The position numbers and the translations under genes were made by a program. Below are positions 34,606 to 43,642 of a stretch of DNA of 64,000 nt, piece after piece. The DNA lies in NCBI GenBank assembly GCA_947630725.1, contig CANRIS010000004.1, positions 1-64,000 on the forward strand, in the 5' to 3' direction. Position 1 is the first letter of the stretch. Every line of letters begins with the position of its first letter. The notes beneath the pieces are model-generated. The model ran no database searches. It was not told the DNA's origin and saw nothing but the letters and a program-made list of their open reading frames with translations. The DNA is from an uncultured Clostridia bacterium. Lineage in GTDB: Bacteria > Bacillota > Clostridia > Lachnospirales > CAG-274.

Positions 34606-35105
34606 CTTTATAAATGACAAAAATTTGAAGCTTAACAAAAATAATTTTAGTTAATAATTTGTAGGTGTATTTGTTGCTTACAAAGCGAAAGTAATCGAAG
34701 GATGGCTATATTACAGTCAAAATATCATAATTCAGAAAAAATAAAAGTAAATTTTTAAAGTCTGATTTATAACTTTATAAATGACAAAAAATTTGAAACT
34801 TTACAAAAATAGTTTTAGTTAATAATTTGTAGGTATATTTGTTGCTTACAAAGCGAAAGCAATCAAAGAATGGCTGTATTACAGGCAAAATATCATAATT
34901 CAGAAAAAATAAAAGTAAATTTTTAAAGTCTGATTTATAACTTTATAAATGACAAAAAATTTGAAACTTAACAAGGATAATTTTAATAATAATTTGTAGG
35001 TATATTTGTTGCTTACAAAGTGAAAGCAATCAAAGAATGGCTATATTACAGACAAAATATCATAATTCAGAAAATAAAGGGCAAATTTTTATAATCCGAT
35101 TTATG
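34606..35105. repeat. Three ~168-bp tandem repeats between T-box and trpE
   Basis: Units start at 34606, 34773 and 34941 with CTTTATAAATGACAAAAA and end in AAGTCTGATTTATAAC-like sequence. Each holds TTGTAGGTATATTTGTTGCTTACAA and the small hairpin TTGCTT...AAGCAA. Copies 1 and 2 are closer to each other at the end; copy 3 has diverged there. There is no open frame or known RNA fold. The repeats would lie in the 5' untranslated part of the trp mRNA if transcription runs from the T-box. Confidence 0.8.
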
Positions 35106-35321
35106 AAAAAGATACACTAAGAAAATAAAACGGGCAGATCCATATAAAATAATTATATATGTATAAACTTCGGTTGGGGTTTATGGACTTGCGATTTGGT
35201 AAAAAACAAATGAAAATTCTTGAAAGCCGATTCAAGAAAAGATATATTATATTAAATGAAATAAAGAAATATGCAGAGGTATTAAATGGAAATGGACAAC
35301 TTGACTAAGTTGATTATATAG

Positions 35322-35384
35322 TCGGCAGATGGGTTTGTCGGGCTTGCAGGCGAAGGAGCCTGTGGAGAGGGCTTGCGCAGCCGA
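35322..35384 (+). promoter_or_regulatory. G+C-rich multi-hairpin element before trpE
   Basis: In strongly A+T-rich surroundings this stretch can fold as TCGGC (35322-35326)/GCCGA (35380-35384) enclosing CAGGC-GAAGGA-GCCTG (35347-35362). An alternative small stem is GGCT/AGCC (to 35382). It ends 32 bases before the trpE ATG and could affect trpE translation. It is also an open frame joined to trpE from ATG 35329, but the family N-terminus begins later. Function is unknown. Confidence 0.4.
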
Positions 35385-35415
35385 TAACGATATTGTATTT
35401 TGGGAGGTAATTAAA

Positions 35416-36813
35416 ATGAAGCACCTTAAAACCTATGAGAGAGTTTTTCCCGGAGATACGGAGACTCCGATAACGCTTTTTTTCAAGTATGTCAAAGACG
35501 AAAAGGGCTTTATACTGGAGGGGCGCGGAGACGGAAAAATCAACTTTTCTTTTCTTGGGAAAAATCCCGTGGCCTGTCTTTATGGCTCGGACAAGCTGAC
35601 GATAGAGGAACAGGGAGTAAAAAGAGTTTATGAGGGAAAGCTTCTTGACGGAGTGAGAGAATATCTGAGCGAGTATCACGTTGAGACAGACCTTGAATTT
35701 TCCTTTGTGGGCGGCGCTGTCGGCACAGTGGGGTATGACGTTATAAGACAGTATGAAAAGCTCCCCGACAAGAATCCCGATGTTATAGGCGTGCCTGTTG
35801 TTAATCTTATGGTGTTTACCGAATTTATAATTTACGACCATATGCACGACTGCATAAGGCTTGTCGTTCTGGATACCCCCGACCATTACGGAAAAAACAG
35901 AGCCGAGGCAATGCTCGACAAAATGGAAAAGGAAATAATGTCGGTAGTGCCTGCCGAAAGATATTCAATGCCCGAAAAGCCATCCAAAATAAAGGTTACC
36001 TCCAATGTGACGAAGGAGGAGTATATGGCTATGGTCGAAAAGGCCAAAAAATATATATATGACGGCGATATTTTTCAGGTGGTTCTTTCCCAAAGGCTTA
36101 CCGTGGAAACCGACAGCAGGGCAATCGACCTGTACAGAAAGCTAAGAACAATAAATCCCTCTCCGTACCTTATATACTACAATTTCGGAGACTATCAGGT
36201 GGCGGGCTGCTCTCCCGAAATGCTTGTGGAGGTTACGGGCGACAGAATAAAGACCTGTCCCATTGCAGGTACGAGAAAAAGAGGAAGAAATGCCGAGGAG
36301 GATATGGCTCTGGCGGCTGACCTCAAGAGCGACACCAAGGAACAGGCCGAACACGTTATGCTTGTGGATCTCGCCAGAAACGATATGGGTCGTGTGGCCG
36401 AGATAGGCTCTGTGGAGATCTCGGAGTTTATGCAGGTTCATTATTATTCCCACGTTATGCATATGGTTACGCTTGCCGAGGGACAGAAGAAAAAAGATGA
36501 GGACAGCTTTTCGGTATTGTCTACCTTTCTTCCTGCGGGAACGCTGTCGGGCGCTCCCAAAATAAGGGCAATGGAGATAATAGACGAGCTTGAAAACCTC
36601 CGCCGCGGCACCTACGGAGGAGCCTGCGGATATTTCAGTTTCAACGGCGATATGGATACATGCATAACAATAAGAACTATGATAATCAAAGACGGAAAGG
36701 TATATATGCAGTCGGGGGCAGGAATTGTGGCTGACTCTGTACCCGAAAACGAGTATGAGGAGTGTCGGAACAAGCTCAGGGCTCTCGTAAATGCTATCGG
36801 AGGTGATATCTGA
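35416..36813 (+). CDS. trpE: Anthranilate synthase component I
   Basis: A 465-residue chorismate-binding enzyme that, with TrpG, makes anthranilate from chorismate, the first committed step to tryptophan. The catalytic half starts near residue 200 with KEEYMAMVEKAKKYIYDGDIFQVVLSQRL. It includes PSPYLIYYNF, SPEMLVEV, CPIAGTRKRG, EHVMLVDLARNDMGRV, and STFLPAGTLSGAPKIRAMEII. ATG 35416 is chosen because GGGAGGTAATTAAA precedes it and the family's N-terminus fits; an upstream in-frame ATG at 35329 would add 29 unlikely residues. The N-terminal regulatory part is shorter than in enteric TrpE. Its stop overlaps trpG by one base. Confidence 0.93.
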   Translation: MKHLKTYERVFPGDTETPITLFFKYVKDEKGFILEGRGDGKINFSFLGKNPVACLYGSDKLTIEEQGVKRVYEGKLLDGVREYLSEYHVETDLEFSFVGGAVGTVGYDVIRQYEKLPDKNPDVIGVPVVNLMVFTEFIIYDHMHDCIRLVVLDTPDHYGKNRAEAMLDKMEKEIMSVVPAERYSMPEKPSKIKVTSNVTKEEYMAMVEKAKKYIYDGDIFQVVLSQRLTVETDSRAIDLYRKLRTINPSPYLIYYNFGDYQVAGCSPEMLVEVTGDRIKTCPIAGTRKRGRNAEEDMALAADLKSDTKEQAEHVMLVDLARNDMGRVAEIGSVEISEFMQVHYYSHVMHMVTLAEGQKKKDEDSFSVLSTFLPAGTLSGAPKIRAMEIIDELENLRRGTYGGACGYFSFNGDMDTCITIRTMIIKDGKVYMQSGAGIVADSVPENEYEECRNKLRALVNAIGGDI

Positions 36814-37376
36814 TGGTCGTTCTTATAGACAATTATGATTCGTTTACATTCAATCTCTATCAATATATCGGCGAGTTCGACAGGGATATAAGAGTTTTCA
36901 GAAACGACTGCATAAACGGCAGCGATATACTTAAGCTCAACCCCGACAGACTTGTTATATCGCCGGGTCCCAAAACGCCCTATGAGGCAGGAAACTGCAT
37001 TGAAATTATAAAAACCTGCAGCGGAAAGCTGCCTATATTGGGAGTCTGCCTCGGACACCAGTCGATAGCGGTAGCCTTTGGGGGAGTTGTTTCAAACGCA
37101 AAGGAGCTTTATCACGGCAAGGCCTCTATGATAGAGCATGACGGAAAGGGCATATTCAAAGGCATTGAAAGCCCTATGAAGGCTGCGAGATACCACTCTC
37201 TTTCGGTCGTAAAGGTACCCGAGTGTTTTGATGTGGCTGCCGAGTATGAAGGAGAGGTTATGGCAATAAGACATAAGGAATATCCCATAATAGGACTTCA
37301 GTTTCACCCCGAATCCATATATACGCCCGAGGGAATGAAGCTTGTGGGCAATTTCATCAGGGAGGGACTTGTGTGA
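36813..37376 (+). CDS. trpG: Anthranilate synthase component II (glutamine amidotransferase)
   Basis: A 187-residue class I amidotransferase that supplies ammonia from glutamine to TrpE. The nucleophile Cys is in GVCLGHQSIA (about residues 75-84), and the His-Glu pair is in LQFHPESI near residue 165. SPGPKTPYEAG is the other family motif. It is a single domain, not fused to TrpD as in E. coli. ATG overlaps trpE's TGA and its own stop overlaps trpC's GTG by four bases. A dual role with PabA in folate synthesis is possible. Confidence 0.93.
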   Translation: MVVLIDNYDSFTFNLYQYIGEFDRDIRVFRNDCINGSDILKLNPDRLVISPGPKTPYEAGNCIEIIKTCSGKLPILGVCLGHQSIAVAFGGVVSNAKELYHGKASMIEHDGKGIFKGIESPMKAARYHSLSVVKVPECFDVAAEYEGEVMAIRHKEYPIIGLQFHPESIYTPEGMKLVGNFIREGLV

Positions 37377-38176
37377 TACTTGACGACATATGCGCAAAAA
37401 AAGAAATTACCCTTGCCGAAAGTAGATATATGTTTGACGCAAGAAACCTGTACGAAACAATGAAAACCGACAAGACCGCCGATTTTAAGGCTGCTCTTGA
37501 AAAGTCGGGGCTTTCAATAATAGGGGAAGTAAAAAAAGCATCTCCGTCCAGAGGTATAATAAAAGCCGATTTTGACCCCGTTGAAACAGCAAAGATATAC
37601 GAGGGCTGCGTTGACGCTGTGTCGGTGCTGACCGAGGAGCATTTCTTTCAGGGTTCGCCCGAATATCTTAAGCAGATACACAGTCGGATAAAGCTGCCGC
37701 TGCTCAGAAAGGATTTTGTTATTTCTCCCACTCAGATATTTGAGGCGAGGGAGCTTGGCGCGTCTGCGGTGCTTCTGATATCAGCCATACTTAAGGATAT
37801 AAGGATATTAAGGGAGTATATAGGCTTTGCCAAGGGTGTTGGTCTTGACGCTCTCGTGGAGGCTCACAACGAGGAGGAGCTGTCTCTCGCTCTGGAGGCA
37901 GGCGCAGACATAATAGGCATAAACAATAGAAACCTCTATGATTTTTCGGAGGATATATATACCTCCGTCAGACTTGCGGAGCTTGTGCCGAAGGATAGGG
38001 TGCTTGTCAGCGAAAGCTCTATCCACACTGCGCAGGATATAGAGATCATCGCCTCGGCAGGCATATCGGCTGTTCTTGTGGGCGAGAGCTTTATGAGGAG
38101 CGTTGATATAAATAAGAAAGCCGGTGAGTTCAGAAATGCATACAAAAAGGCCGAAAATAAAGATATGCGGGCTTAG
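37373..38176 (+). CDS. trpC: Indole-3-glycerol phosphate synthase
   Basis: A 267-residue (beta/alpha)8 enzyme that closes CdRP to indole-glycerol phosphate. Signature parts are IIGEVKKASPSRGIIKADFDPVETAKIYEG, DAVSVLTEEHFFQGS, LLRKDFVISPTQIFEARELGASAVLLI, LVEAHNEEEL, and VLVGESFMRS at the phosphate site. It starts at GTG overlapping trpG. Normally trpD would lie between trpG and trpC; here the two genes overlap with no room for it. Confidence 0.93.
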   Translation: MILDDICAKKEITLAESRYMFDARNLYETMKTDKTADFKAALEKSGLSIIGEVKKASPSRGIIKADFDPVETAKIYEGCVDAVSVLTEEHFFQGSPEYLKQIHSRIKLPLLRKDFVISPTQIFEARELGASAVLLISAILKDIRILREYIGFAKGVGLDALVEAHNEEELSLALEAGADIIGINNRNLYDFSEDIYTSVRLAELVPKDRVLVSESSIHTAQDIEIIASAGISAVLVGESFMRSVDINKKAGEFRNAYKKAENKDMRA

Positions 38177-38774
38177 AAGACCCCAAGATGCCGAATTTGT
38201 AAACGAATTTCCCATAAGCTATGTTGGCTTTGTGTTTGCCAAAAGCAAGAGAAGGATCGACATAGCCACCGCTCTTGAAATAAAGAAAAAGCTGAGAGGG
38301 GATATAAAGACGGCAGGCGTTTTTGCCGATATGAGTATTGACGAGGTAAGGTTTATTGCCGACAGAGCAGGGCTTGACATTGTGCAGCTGCATTCCAACG
38401 AGGACAACGATTTTTGCAGACATTTCAGAGATAAGATCGTGTGGAAAAGCATTGCCGTAGCCGATGAAAAGGCTCTCGGAAACGCCACTCTGTATGAGGG
38501 CTGCGGCTTTGTTCTGGACGCATATGACAAGAATCTGCGAGGGGGAACAGGCAGGTCGTTCAAATGGGAGCTGGCTGCGGATTTTGCAAAAAATCACTTT
38601 ACGGTACTTGCGGGAGGGATTTCCTCGGCCAATATTATCGAGGCTGCCGAAATAGTAAAGCCCGATGTTATAGATCTTTCGTCATCTCTTGAAGCCGAGG
38701 GCTTTAAGGATTATAATAAAATAAAAGAATTGTTTGAAGTATTGTACAATAACGGATTATACGAAAGGAATTGA
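38136..38774 (+). CDS. trpF: Phosphoribosylanthranilate isomerase
   Basis: A 212-residue TIM barrel that isomerises PRA to Cd[20 protein letters not shown] (with the catalytic Cys) opens it, [12 protein letters not shown] follows, VQLHSNED and the Asp of VLDAYDKN are in place, and [13 protein letters not shown] and [15 protein letters not shown] end it. ATG 38136, with GGTGAG seven bases before, is preferred to GTG 38124. The gene overlaps trpC by about 41 bases. Confidence 0.9.
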   Translation: MHTKRPKIKICGLRRPQDAEFVNEFPISYVGFVFAKSKRRIDIATALEIKKKLRGDIKTAGVFADMSIDEVRFIADRAGLDIVQLHSNEDNDFCRHFRDKIVWKSIAVADEKALGNATLYEGCGFVLDAYDKNLRGGTGRSFKWELAADFAKNHFTVLAGGISSANIIEAAEIVKPDVIDLSSSLEAEGFKDYNKIKELFEVLYNNGLYERN

Positions 38775-38778
38775 AACT

Positions 38779-39954
38779 ATGAGCAAGGATTTTGGAATAT
38801 ATGGGGGACAGTTTGTTCCCGAATCTCTTATGACGGTTCTGAAGGTGCTTGAAAGAGAGTATGAAAGCTATTGCAGCTCAGACGAGTTTAAGAATGAGTT
38901 TATGTATTATATGAGGCAGTATGTGGGCAGACCCTCGGTGCTTTATTATGCCGAAAATATGACAAAGGCTCTCGGCGGGGCAAAGATTTATCTCAAAAGA
39001 GAGGATCTGAACCATACAGGCGCCCACAAGATAAACAATGCCATCGCTCAGGCTCTTCTGGCAAAGCATATGGGCAAGACAAAGGTCATTGCCGAAACGG
39101 GAGCAGGTCAGCACGGCGTTGCAACGGCTACCGTTGCGGCTCTTTTCGGAATGGACTGCGAGGTCTATATGGGTACCGAGGATATAGAGAGACAAAAGCT
39201 TAACGTATTCAGAATGGAGCTTCTGGGCGCAAGGGTCATACCCGTTTCGACAGGCACGGGCACCCTTAAGGACGCTACGAACGAGGCCATAAGAACATGG
39301 GTCGCAAGGGCTGAGGACACCTTCTATATTATAGGCTCTGTGGTTGGCCCTCATCCCTATCCCACAATGGTGAGAGATTTTCAGAGAATAATAGGCGACG
39401 AAACAAAAAAGCAGATCCTCGACGCCGAGGGAAGGCTGCCCGACAGAATATATGCCTGCGTAGGGGGCGGCTCCAATTCGATGGGCATATTCTATCCGTT
39501 CTTGGAGGATAAGGAGGTCGAGCTTATAGGCGTTGAGGCGGCGGGTCTCGGCATTGAAACAGGCCGTCACGCCAGCGCCTTTGCAGGCGGAAAGCCCGGC
39601 ATACTCCACGGTATGAAATCGTCCATACTTCAGGACAACGAGTGTGTTGTAAAAACCGCATATTCTGTTTCGGCTGGTCTTGACTATCCGGGTGTAGGCC
39701 CCGAGCACGCCTATCTTCACGATATAGGTCGCGTCAGATACACCGCAATAAAAGACGATGAGGCCATTGATGCTTTCAAGGCCCTTTGCAGATATGAGGG
39801 AATTATGCCTGCAATAGAAAGCTCTCACGCCATAGCTCAGGCTATGAAAGAGGCTCCGGCTCTGTCCGGTGACAAGGTTATTGTCATAAATCTTTCGGGC
39901 AGAGGAGACAAGGACGTTAACACGGTTGCAAAATATCTGGGAAAAGAAATCTGA
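38779..39954 (+). CDS. trpB: Tryptophan synthase beta chain
   Basis: A 391-residue PLP enzyme joining indole and serine. The PLP Lys lies in [12 protein letters not shown] (about residue 84). [49 protein letters not shown] (phosphate loop) and [14 protein letters not shown] are present. ATG 38779 follows GAAAGGAATTGAAACT; a frame opening 45 bases earlier lies within the end of trpF. This is the common TrpB1 form that works with TrpA next door. Confidence 0.95.
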   Translation: MSKDFGIYGGQFVPESLMTVLKVLEREYESYCSSDEFKNEFMYYMRQYVGRPSVLYYAENMTKALGGAKIYLKREDLNHTGAHKINNAIAQALLAKHMGKTKVIAETGAGQHGVATATVAALFGMDCEVYMGTEDIERQKLNVFRMELLGARVIPVSTGTGTLKDATNEAIRTWVARAEDTFYIIGSVVGPHPYPTMVRDFQRIIGDETKKQILDAEGRLPDRIYACVGGGSNSMGIFYPFLEDKEVELIGVEAAGLGIETGRHASAFAGGKPGILHGMKSSILQDNECVVKTAYSVSAGLDYPGVGPEHAYLHDIGRVRYTAIKDDEAIDAFKALCRYEGIMPAIESSHAIAQAMKEAPALSGDKVIVINLSGRGDKDVNTVAKYLGKEI

Positions 39955-39969
39955 CAGGGGGACTATCAA

Positions 39970-40740
39970 ATGAACAGAATAGACAAAAAATTTGCCGAGC
40001 TTAAGGCTCTCAACAAAAAGGCTCTTATAATGTATATTTCGGCAGGCGACCCCGATATAAAAAAATCCGAGGAGTTTGTGTATGCTCTTGAAAAGGGCGG
40101 CACCGATATAATAGAACTTGGCATACCTTTTTCAGATCCTCTCGCTGACGGCCCCGTTATACAGGAGGCGGGACTGCGCTCCATAAGCGGCGGTTTCAAT
40201 TTTGAAAAGCTCGGTATTCTCGTTAAAAGCATAAGAAAAACAAGCGAAATTCCTCTTGTGGTTATGGTGTATTATTCGTCTATAATATGCTATGGAACCG
40301 AAAAATTCGTTTCTCTTATGGAGGAGATAGGCATTGACGGAGTTATAATACCCGATCTTCCCTATGAGGAATATGACGAGGTAAAGCCCTATATCGATAA
40401 AACAGATATTTATATGATTCCCCTTGTGGCTGTCACATCGGGAGACAGGGTTCCTATGCTTGTAAAGGATGCTAAGGGCTTTGTATACTGTGTATCCTCT
40501 CTCGGCGTTACGGGAGGAAACTCAAACTTTGACGCAAGAATAGACGGTTTTCTCTCTGAGGTAAAGAAGAACACCGACACTCCCGTATGCGTAGGATTCG
40601 GAATATCAAAAAAGGCGGACTGCGACCGTTTTAACAGAATATGTGACGGCTGCATAGTCGGCTCTGCGCTTATAAGAACCATAAATTCAAGCGGCGGAGA
40701 CCCAAAGGCCGTAGAGGACTTTGCAAGAAGCTTAAGGTGA
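39970..40740 (+). CDS. trpA: Tryptophan synthase alpha chain
   Basis: A 256-residue TIM barrel releasing indole from indole-glycerol phosphate. MYISAGDPDIKKSEEFVYALEKGGTDIIELGIPFSDPLADGPVIQ holds the catalytic Glu and Asp region, and VYCVSSLGVTGG and GFGISKKADC are the phosphate-binding loops. CAGGGGGACTATCAA precedes the ATG. It ends the six-gene trp set; a short ORF follows after four bases. Confidence 0.95.
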   Translation: MNRIDKKFAELKALNKKALIMYISAGDPDIKKSEEFVYALEKGGTDIIELGIPFSDPLADGPVIQEAGLRSISGGFNFEKLGILVKSIRKTSEIPLVVMVYYSSIICYGTEKFVSLMEEIGIDGVIIPDLPYEEYDEVKPYIDKTDIYMIPLVAVTSGDRVPMLVKDAKGFVYCVSSLGVTGGNSNFDARIDGFLSEVKKNTDTPVCVGFGISKKADCDRFNRICDGCIVGSALIRTINSSGGDPKAVEDFARSLR

Positions 40741-40744
40741 CGGT

Positions 40745-40912
40745 ATGACAGATATGTTAAATGACTTCGGAAATCCGATTGATTATGAAGATACAGAGAC
40801 TGTTGATCCCGATGAAATCGATATTGCCATGATCGAAGAAGCCGAAAGGCTCAACGATGAGACCTATATTACACTTGAGGAGCTTGCGGAGAGGTTGAAT
40901 ATAAAAAAATAA
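40745..40912 (+). CDS. 55-residue acidic protein after trpA
   Basis: ATG 40745 lies four bases after the trpA stop, with AAGGTGACGG across the junction. The product is very acidic in the first half (DYEDTETVDPDEIDIAMIEEAERL) and ends with a helix ITLEELAERLNIKK. It resembles antitoxin-like or regulatory small proteins only in general shape, with no toxin gene next to it. I do not recognise a family. Position suggests co-transcription with the trp genes. Confidence 0.5.
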   Translation: MTDMLNDFGNPIDYEDTETVDPDEIDIAMIEEAERLNDETYITLEELAERLNIKK

Positions 40913-40975
40913 CAGGGGACAAGTTTATAAACGGTTGTAAAAAATTAAAAAATATAAAAATATTTAGATTTTCTC

Positions 40976-41029
40976 TTGACAAAATCGGTCGATAGTTATA
41001 GACTAAATGCAGGGTCTATAATTATCGAC
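40976..41029 (+). promoter_or_regulatory. Promoter with double BlaI-type operator
   Basis: TTGACA (40976-40981), 17 bases, TAGACT (40999-41004). Two near-palindromic 16-base sites, GTCGATAGTTATAGAC (40988-41003) and GTCTATAATTATCGAC (41014-41029), are inverted copies of each other with one mismatch in 17. The first fills the space between the promoter boxes, the second lies just past -10. This is the arrangement expected for autorepression by the BlaI-like protein encoded next. Confidence 0.8.
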
Positions 41030-41056
41030 CTGTTTATTTGAAAGGAGATATGCTCT

Positions 41057-41425
41057 ATGGATAATTATCGTCTGTGCGACAGCGAGTATAGGTTTATGTC
41101 GATAGTGTGGGATAATGCACCCATAAGCTCGGGGGAGCTTGCAAGGCTTTGTCTCGAAAATCTCGGTTGGAAAAAGTCAACTGCATACACTGTCATAAAA
41201 AAGCTGTGCGAAAGAAATTTTATAAAAAGCGAAAACGCCGTTATAACGGTCGTAGTGCCGAAGGAAAAGGTTCAGCTTGACGAAACCGAATATTTTGTTG
41301 ACAGAACCTTCGGCGGCTCTCTGTCGGGGCTTGTGGCTGCTTTTCTGAACGGTCGGGGCATATCCGACAAGGAGGCCGAAAGCCTTAGAAGGCTCATTGA
41401 CGAAAGCAGGGGTGCTAAGCTATGA
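41057..41425 (+). CDS. BlaI/MecI family repressor
   Basis: A 122-residue winged-helix repressor. EYRFMSIVWDNAPISSGELARLCLENLGWKKSTAYTVIKKLCERNFIKSE is the DNA-binding half of the BlaI/MecI family. The second half is the dimerisation region (FVDRTFGGSLSGLVAAFLN). Such repressors are cut or released when the BlaR1-type partner is triggered. AAAGGAGATATGCTCT precedes the ATG. It overlaps the next gene by four bases. Confidence 0.9.
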   Translation: MDNYRLCDSEYRFMSIVWDNAPISSGELARLCLENLGWKKSTAYTVIKKLCERNFIKSENAVITVVVPKEKVQLDETEYFVDRTFGGSLSGLVAAFLNGRGISDKEAESLRRLIDESRGAKL

Positions 41426-43107
41426 CGGAGAATATTTTTATGCTGTCGGTCATAAATATGAGTATTGCTGCGTCATATGTAATTATAGCCGTTTTTGTCA
41501 TAAGACTGCTTATAAGAAAGCTGCCTAAAAAATACTCCTATGTTCTCTGGCTTGCCGTGGGGCTGAGACTTGCTTTGCCTTTTTCGTTTTCGTCTGTACT
41601 CAGCATATTTAACCTTATCGGCAAGGGTATGAATGTCTACGGCGGAAGAATGGAGTTTGTGCCTATGGATATAGAATATGCGTCATCTCCGTCCATAAGC
41701 ACAGGCATAAGACCTGTTGACAGCGTTGTCAATTCTGCGCTGCCGAAAGCCACGCCTCAAAGCAGTATAAATCCCATACAGATATACATATTTATTATTT
41801 TTCTGATATGGGCGGCAGGCTTTTTCGCTATAACCTGTCGGGCTGTCTATGCTCATATAAAGACTAAAAAGCTTGTGGGACAGGCTGTGCGATTCAGGGA
41901 TAATATATATGAGTGCGACAACATACCTACGCCGTTTGTTATGGGCATAATAAGACCTAAAATATATATTCCTTTCAGACTTGGCGAAAAAGAGAAAGCC
42001 TGTATAATAGCCCACGAAAAGCACCATATAAGACGCTTTGACAACGTCATAAAACCTGCCGCCTATGCTCTTGCCGCCGTTCACTGGTTCAACCCCCTTG
42101 TGTGGCTTGCATATCGGGCTATGATAAAGGATATGGAAATGAGCTGTGACGAGTGGGTGCTTTTGAATATGGGCGATGAAATAAAGACCGACTATGGCAC
42201 TCTGCTGCTTTCGTTTGCCCATAACCGCAGATACGGCGGTCTTAGCCCTCTTGCCTTTGGCGAAAATGCCGCCTCGTCAAGAATAAAGAATATACTGGGG
42301 TTCAAAAAACCAAGGCTGTCGGCCACATTGTTTGGGGCTGCGGCGGTTGCTCTCGCCGTTTTGCTATGCATATCAAACGGAAAGAATATTAGTGACGAGG
42401 CAGATGTGAAACGGTGGGCGCAGGCATTTTCGGACAGAGACACCGACACAGTCGCAGATATGTCGTCACGGGAGTGTATAGAAAATCTTAAAAACGATGG
42501 TCTGCTTTTGGGAGAGGAGGAATACTCTCTGGGGTGGTCCAGTCCGTGGCCGTGGGGAACAGAGCAGTACAAAATAGCCGAGCTTGACGAAAAAAACAGC
42601 AGTGCCGAAATACTGTACTATGCTGTTGTCTCTGACCCTCATATATGGGTATGGAGGCAGAGCATAAGCTTTTCGGGCAAAGGCGACAGCTTCAGTGTAA
42701 ACAACGAAAAAACTGAATTTTATGACGATATTTCAAGCGGCGAAGAATTTTTTTCGGCATATCCCAACGGAGAAATAAAGGACACCTTTATGGACTATGG
42801 CTCCAACGGTTTCGGAGAGGGGTTTTTATTGGGAAATGCAGACGAAAGCCGCCAAAGTGAGCTTAAGGAGAGATATTCATTTTTTTATGACGATCCTGCC
42901 GAAGCAGCGGCATATATACTGAATATAAACAATGACGAAAATATAAATGTATATGCGGAAGAGCAGGACGATCCCGACGAATGTACCGTAATAGTGGACT
43001 TCGGCTCGGATGAGACGGGTCATAGCGACTGCATAGGCATAAAAACCGAAAAGCTGTTCGGCGATGACGGCATATGGATACCTCGAAACGCCTTTGCCAT
43101 AAAATAA
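41422..43107 (+). CDS. BlaR1/MecR1-like M56 membrane metalloprotease with unusual sensor domain
   Basis: A 561-residue protein with N-terminal helices, then the zinc protease motif HEKHH (His198-Glu199, His202) in AHEKHHIRRFD and EMSCDEWVL, the third ligand region. A further helix lies near residue 300. The extracellular C-terminal part (about 330-561) does not look like the penicillin-binding domain of BlaR1: no SxxK-type motif in the right setting is visible, and it is Asp/Glu/Ser-rich with repeated WxW segments. It presumably cleaves or unlocks the BlaI-like repressor in response to an unknown signal. Confidence 0.82.
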   Translation: MTENIFMLSVINMSIAASYVIIAVFVIRLLIRKLPKKYSYVLWLAVGLRLALPFSFSSVLSIFNLIGKGMNVYGGRMEFVPMDIEYASSPSISTGIRPVDSVVNSALPKATPQSSINPIQIYIFIIFLIWAAGFFAITCRAVYAHIKTKKLVGQAVRFRDNIYECDNIPTPFVMGIIRPKIYIPFRLGEKEKACIIAHEKHHIRRFDNVIKPAAYALAAVHWFNPLVWLAYRAMIKDMEMSCDEWVLLNMGDEIKTDYGTLLLSFAHNRRYGGLSPLAFGENAASSRIKNILGFKKPRLSATLFGAAAVALAVLLCISNGKNISDEADVKRWAQAFSDRDTDTVADMSSRECIENLKNDGLLLGEEEYSLGWSSPWPWGTEQYKIAELDEKNSSAEILYYAVVSDPHIWVWRQSISFSGKGDSFSVNNEKTEFYDDISSGEEFFSAYPNGEIKDTFMDYGSNGFGEGFLLGNADESRQSELKERYSFFYDDPAEAAAYILNINNDENINVYAEEQDDPDECTVIVDFGSDETGHSDCIGIKTEKLFGDDGIWIPRNAFAIK

Positions 43108-43134
43108 TAATACAAGCATAAGGAGAAAATATAT

Positions 43135-43623
43135 ATGAGACGAAAAGACAGAGAAGTGACCGACCCAAAGGCAATTGTTGACATAATAGACGGGTGCAGC
43201 GTTATAAGGATAGGTCTGGCTGACGGAGACTATCCCTATATTGTGCCGCTTAACTTCGGCTATACCGTGACGGACGGACAAATTTGCTTTTATGTCCACG
43301 GTGCTATGGCAGGCAGAAAGTATGAGCTTATGAACAAAAATAAAAAATGCTCCTTTGAGATGGATATTCCCTTGAAAATCGACTGCATAGCCAAGGAGAA
43401 AAACGTCACAATGAGGTATAAGTCCGTTATGGGAAAAGCCGATATAGAATTTCTTGACGGAGAAGAAAAACAGAACGCCATCGACAACATTATTATGGCG
43501 CGCTATGAACAAACACGCAATTTTGACTATAACAGAAAAACAGTCCCCATAACTGCCGTTGCAAGGCTTTCGGTAACAGAGCTGAGCGCAAAGGTAAACC
43601 CCGTGGGGGAAACAAAGAAATAA
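43135..43623 (+). CDS. NimA-like flavin/PNPOx-fold protein
   Basis: A 162-residue split-barrel flavoprotein of the pyridoxamine-phosphate-oxidase-like group. MRRKDREVTDPKAIVDIIDGCSVIRIGLADGDYPYIVPLNFGY and FYVHGAMAGRKYELMNKNKKCSFEMD match 5-nitroimidazole-reductase (Nim) relatives. Its real substrate here is unknown; most members are not resistance proteins. It is 27 bases after the BlaR1-like gene, so likely in the same unit. AAGGAGAAAATATAT precedes the ATG. Confidence 0.82.
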   Translation: MRRKDREVTDPKAIVDIIDGCSVIRIGLADGDYPYIVPLNFGYTVTDGQICFYVHGAMAGRKYELMNKNKKCSFEMDIPLKIDCIAKEKNVTMRYKSVMGKADIEFLDGEEKQNAIDNIIMARYEQTRNFDYNRKTVPITAVARLSVTELSAKVNPVGETKK

Positions 43624-43642
43624 ACAGAATCGAAACAAAATC

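Noticed and set aside
34606..35105. CRISPR-like array
   Set aside because: The repeat units are ~168 bases long with no short conserved repeat separated by unique spacers, and no cas genes are present.
35281..35330. Trp leader peptide attenuator
   Set aside because: Two TGG codons occur close together (TGGAAATGG), but that frame has no start codon; the ATG frame here lacks Trp. The T-box explains control better.
35329..35415. N-terminal extension of TrpE
   Set aside because: The frame is open, but the extension is coded by a folded G+C-rich element and the ATG at 35416 has the good ribosome site.
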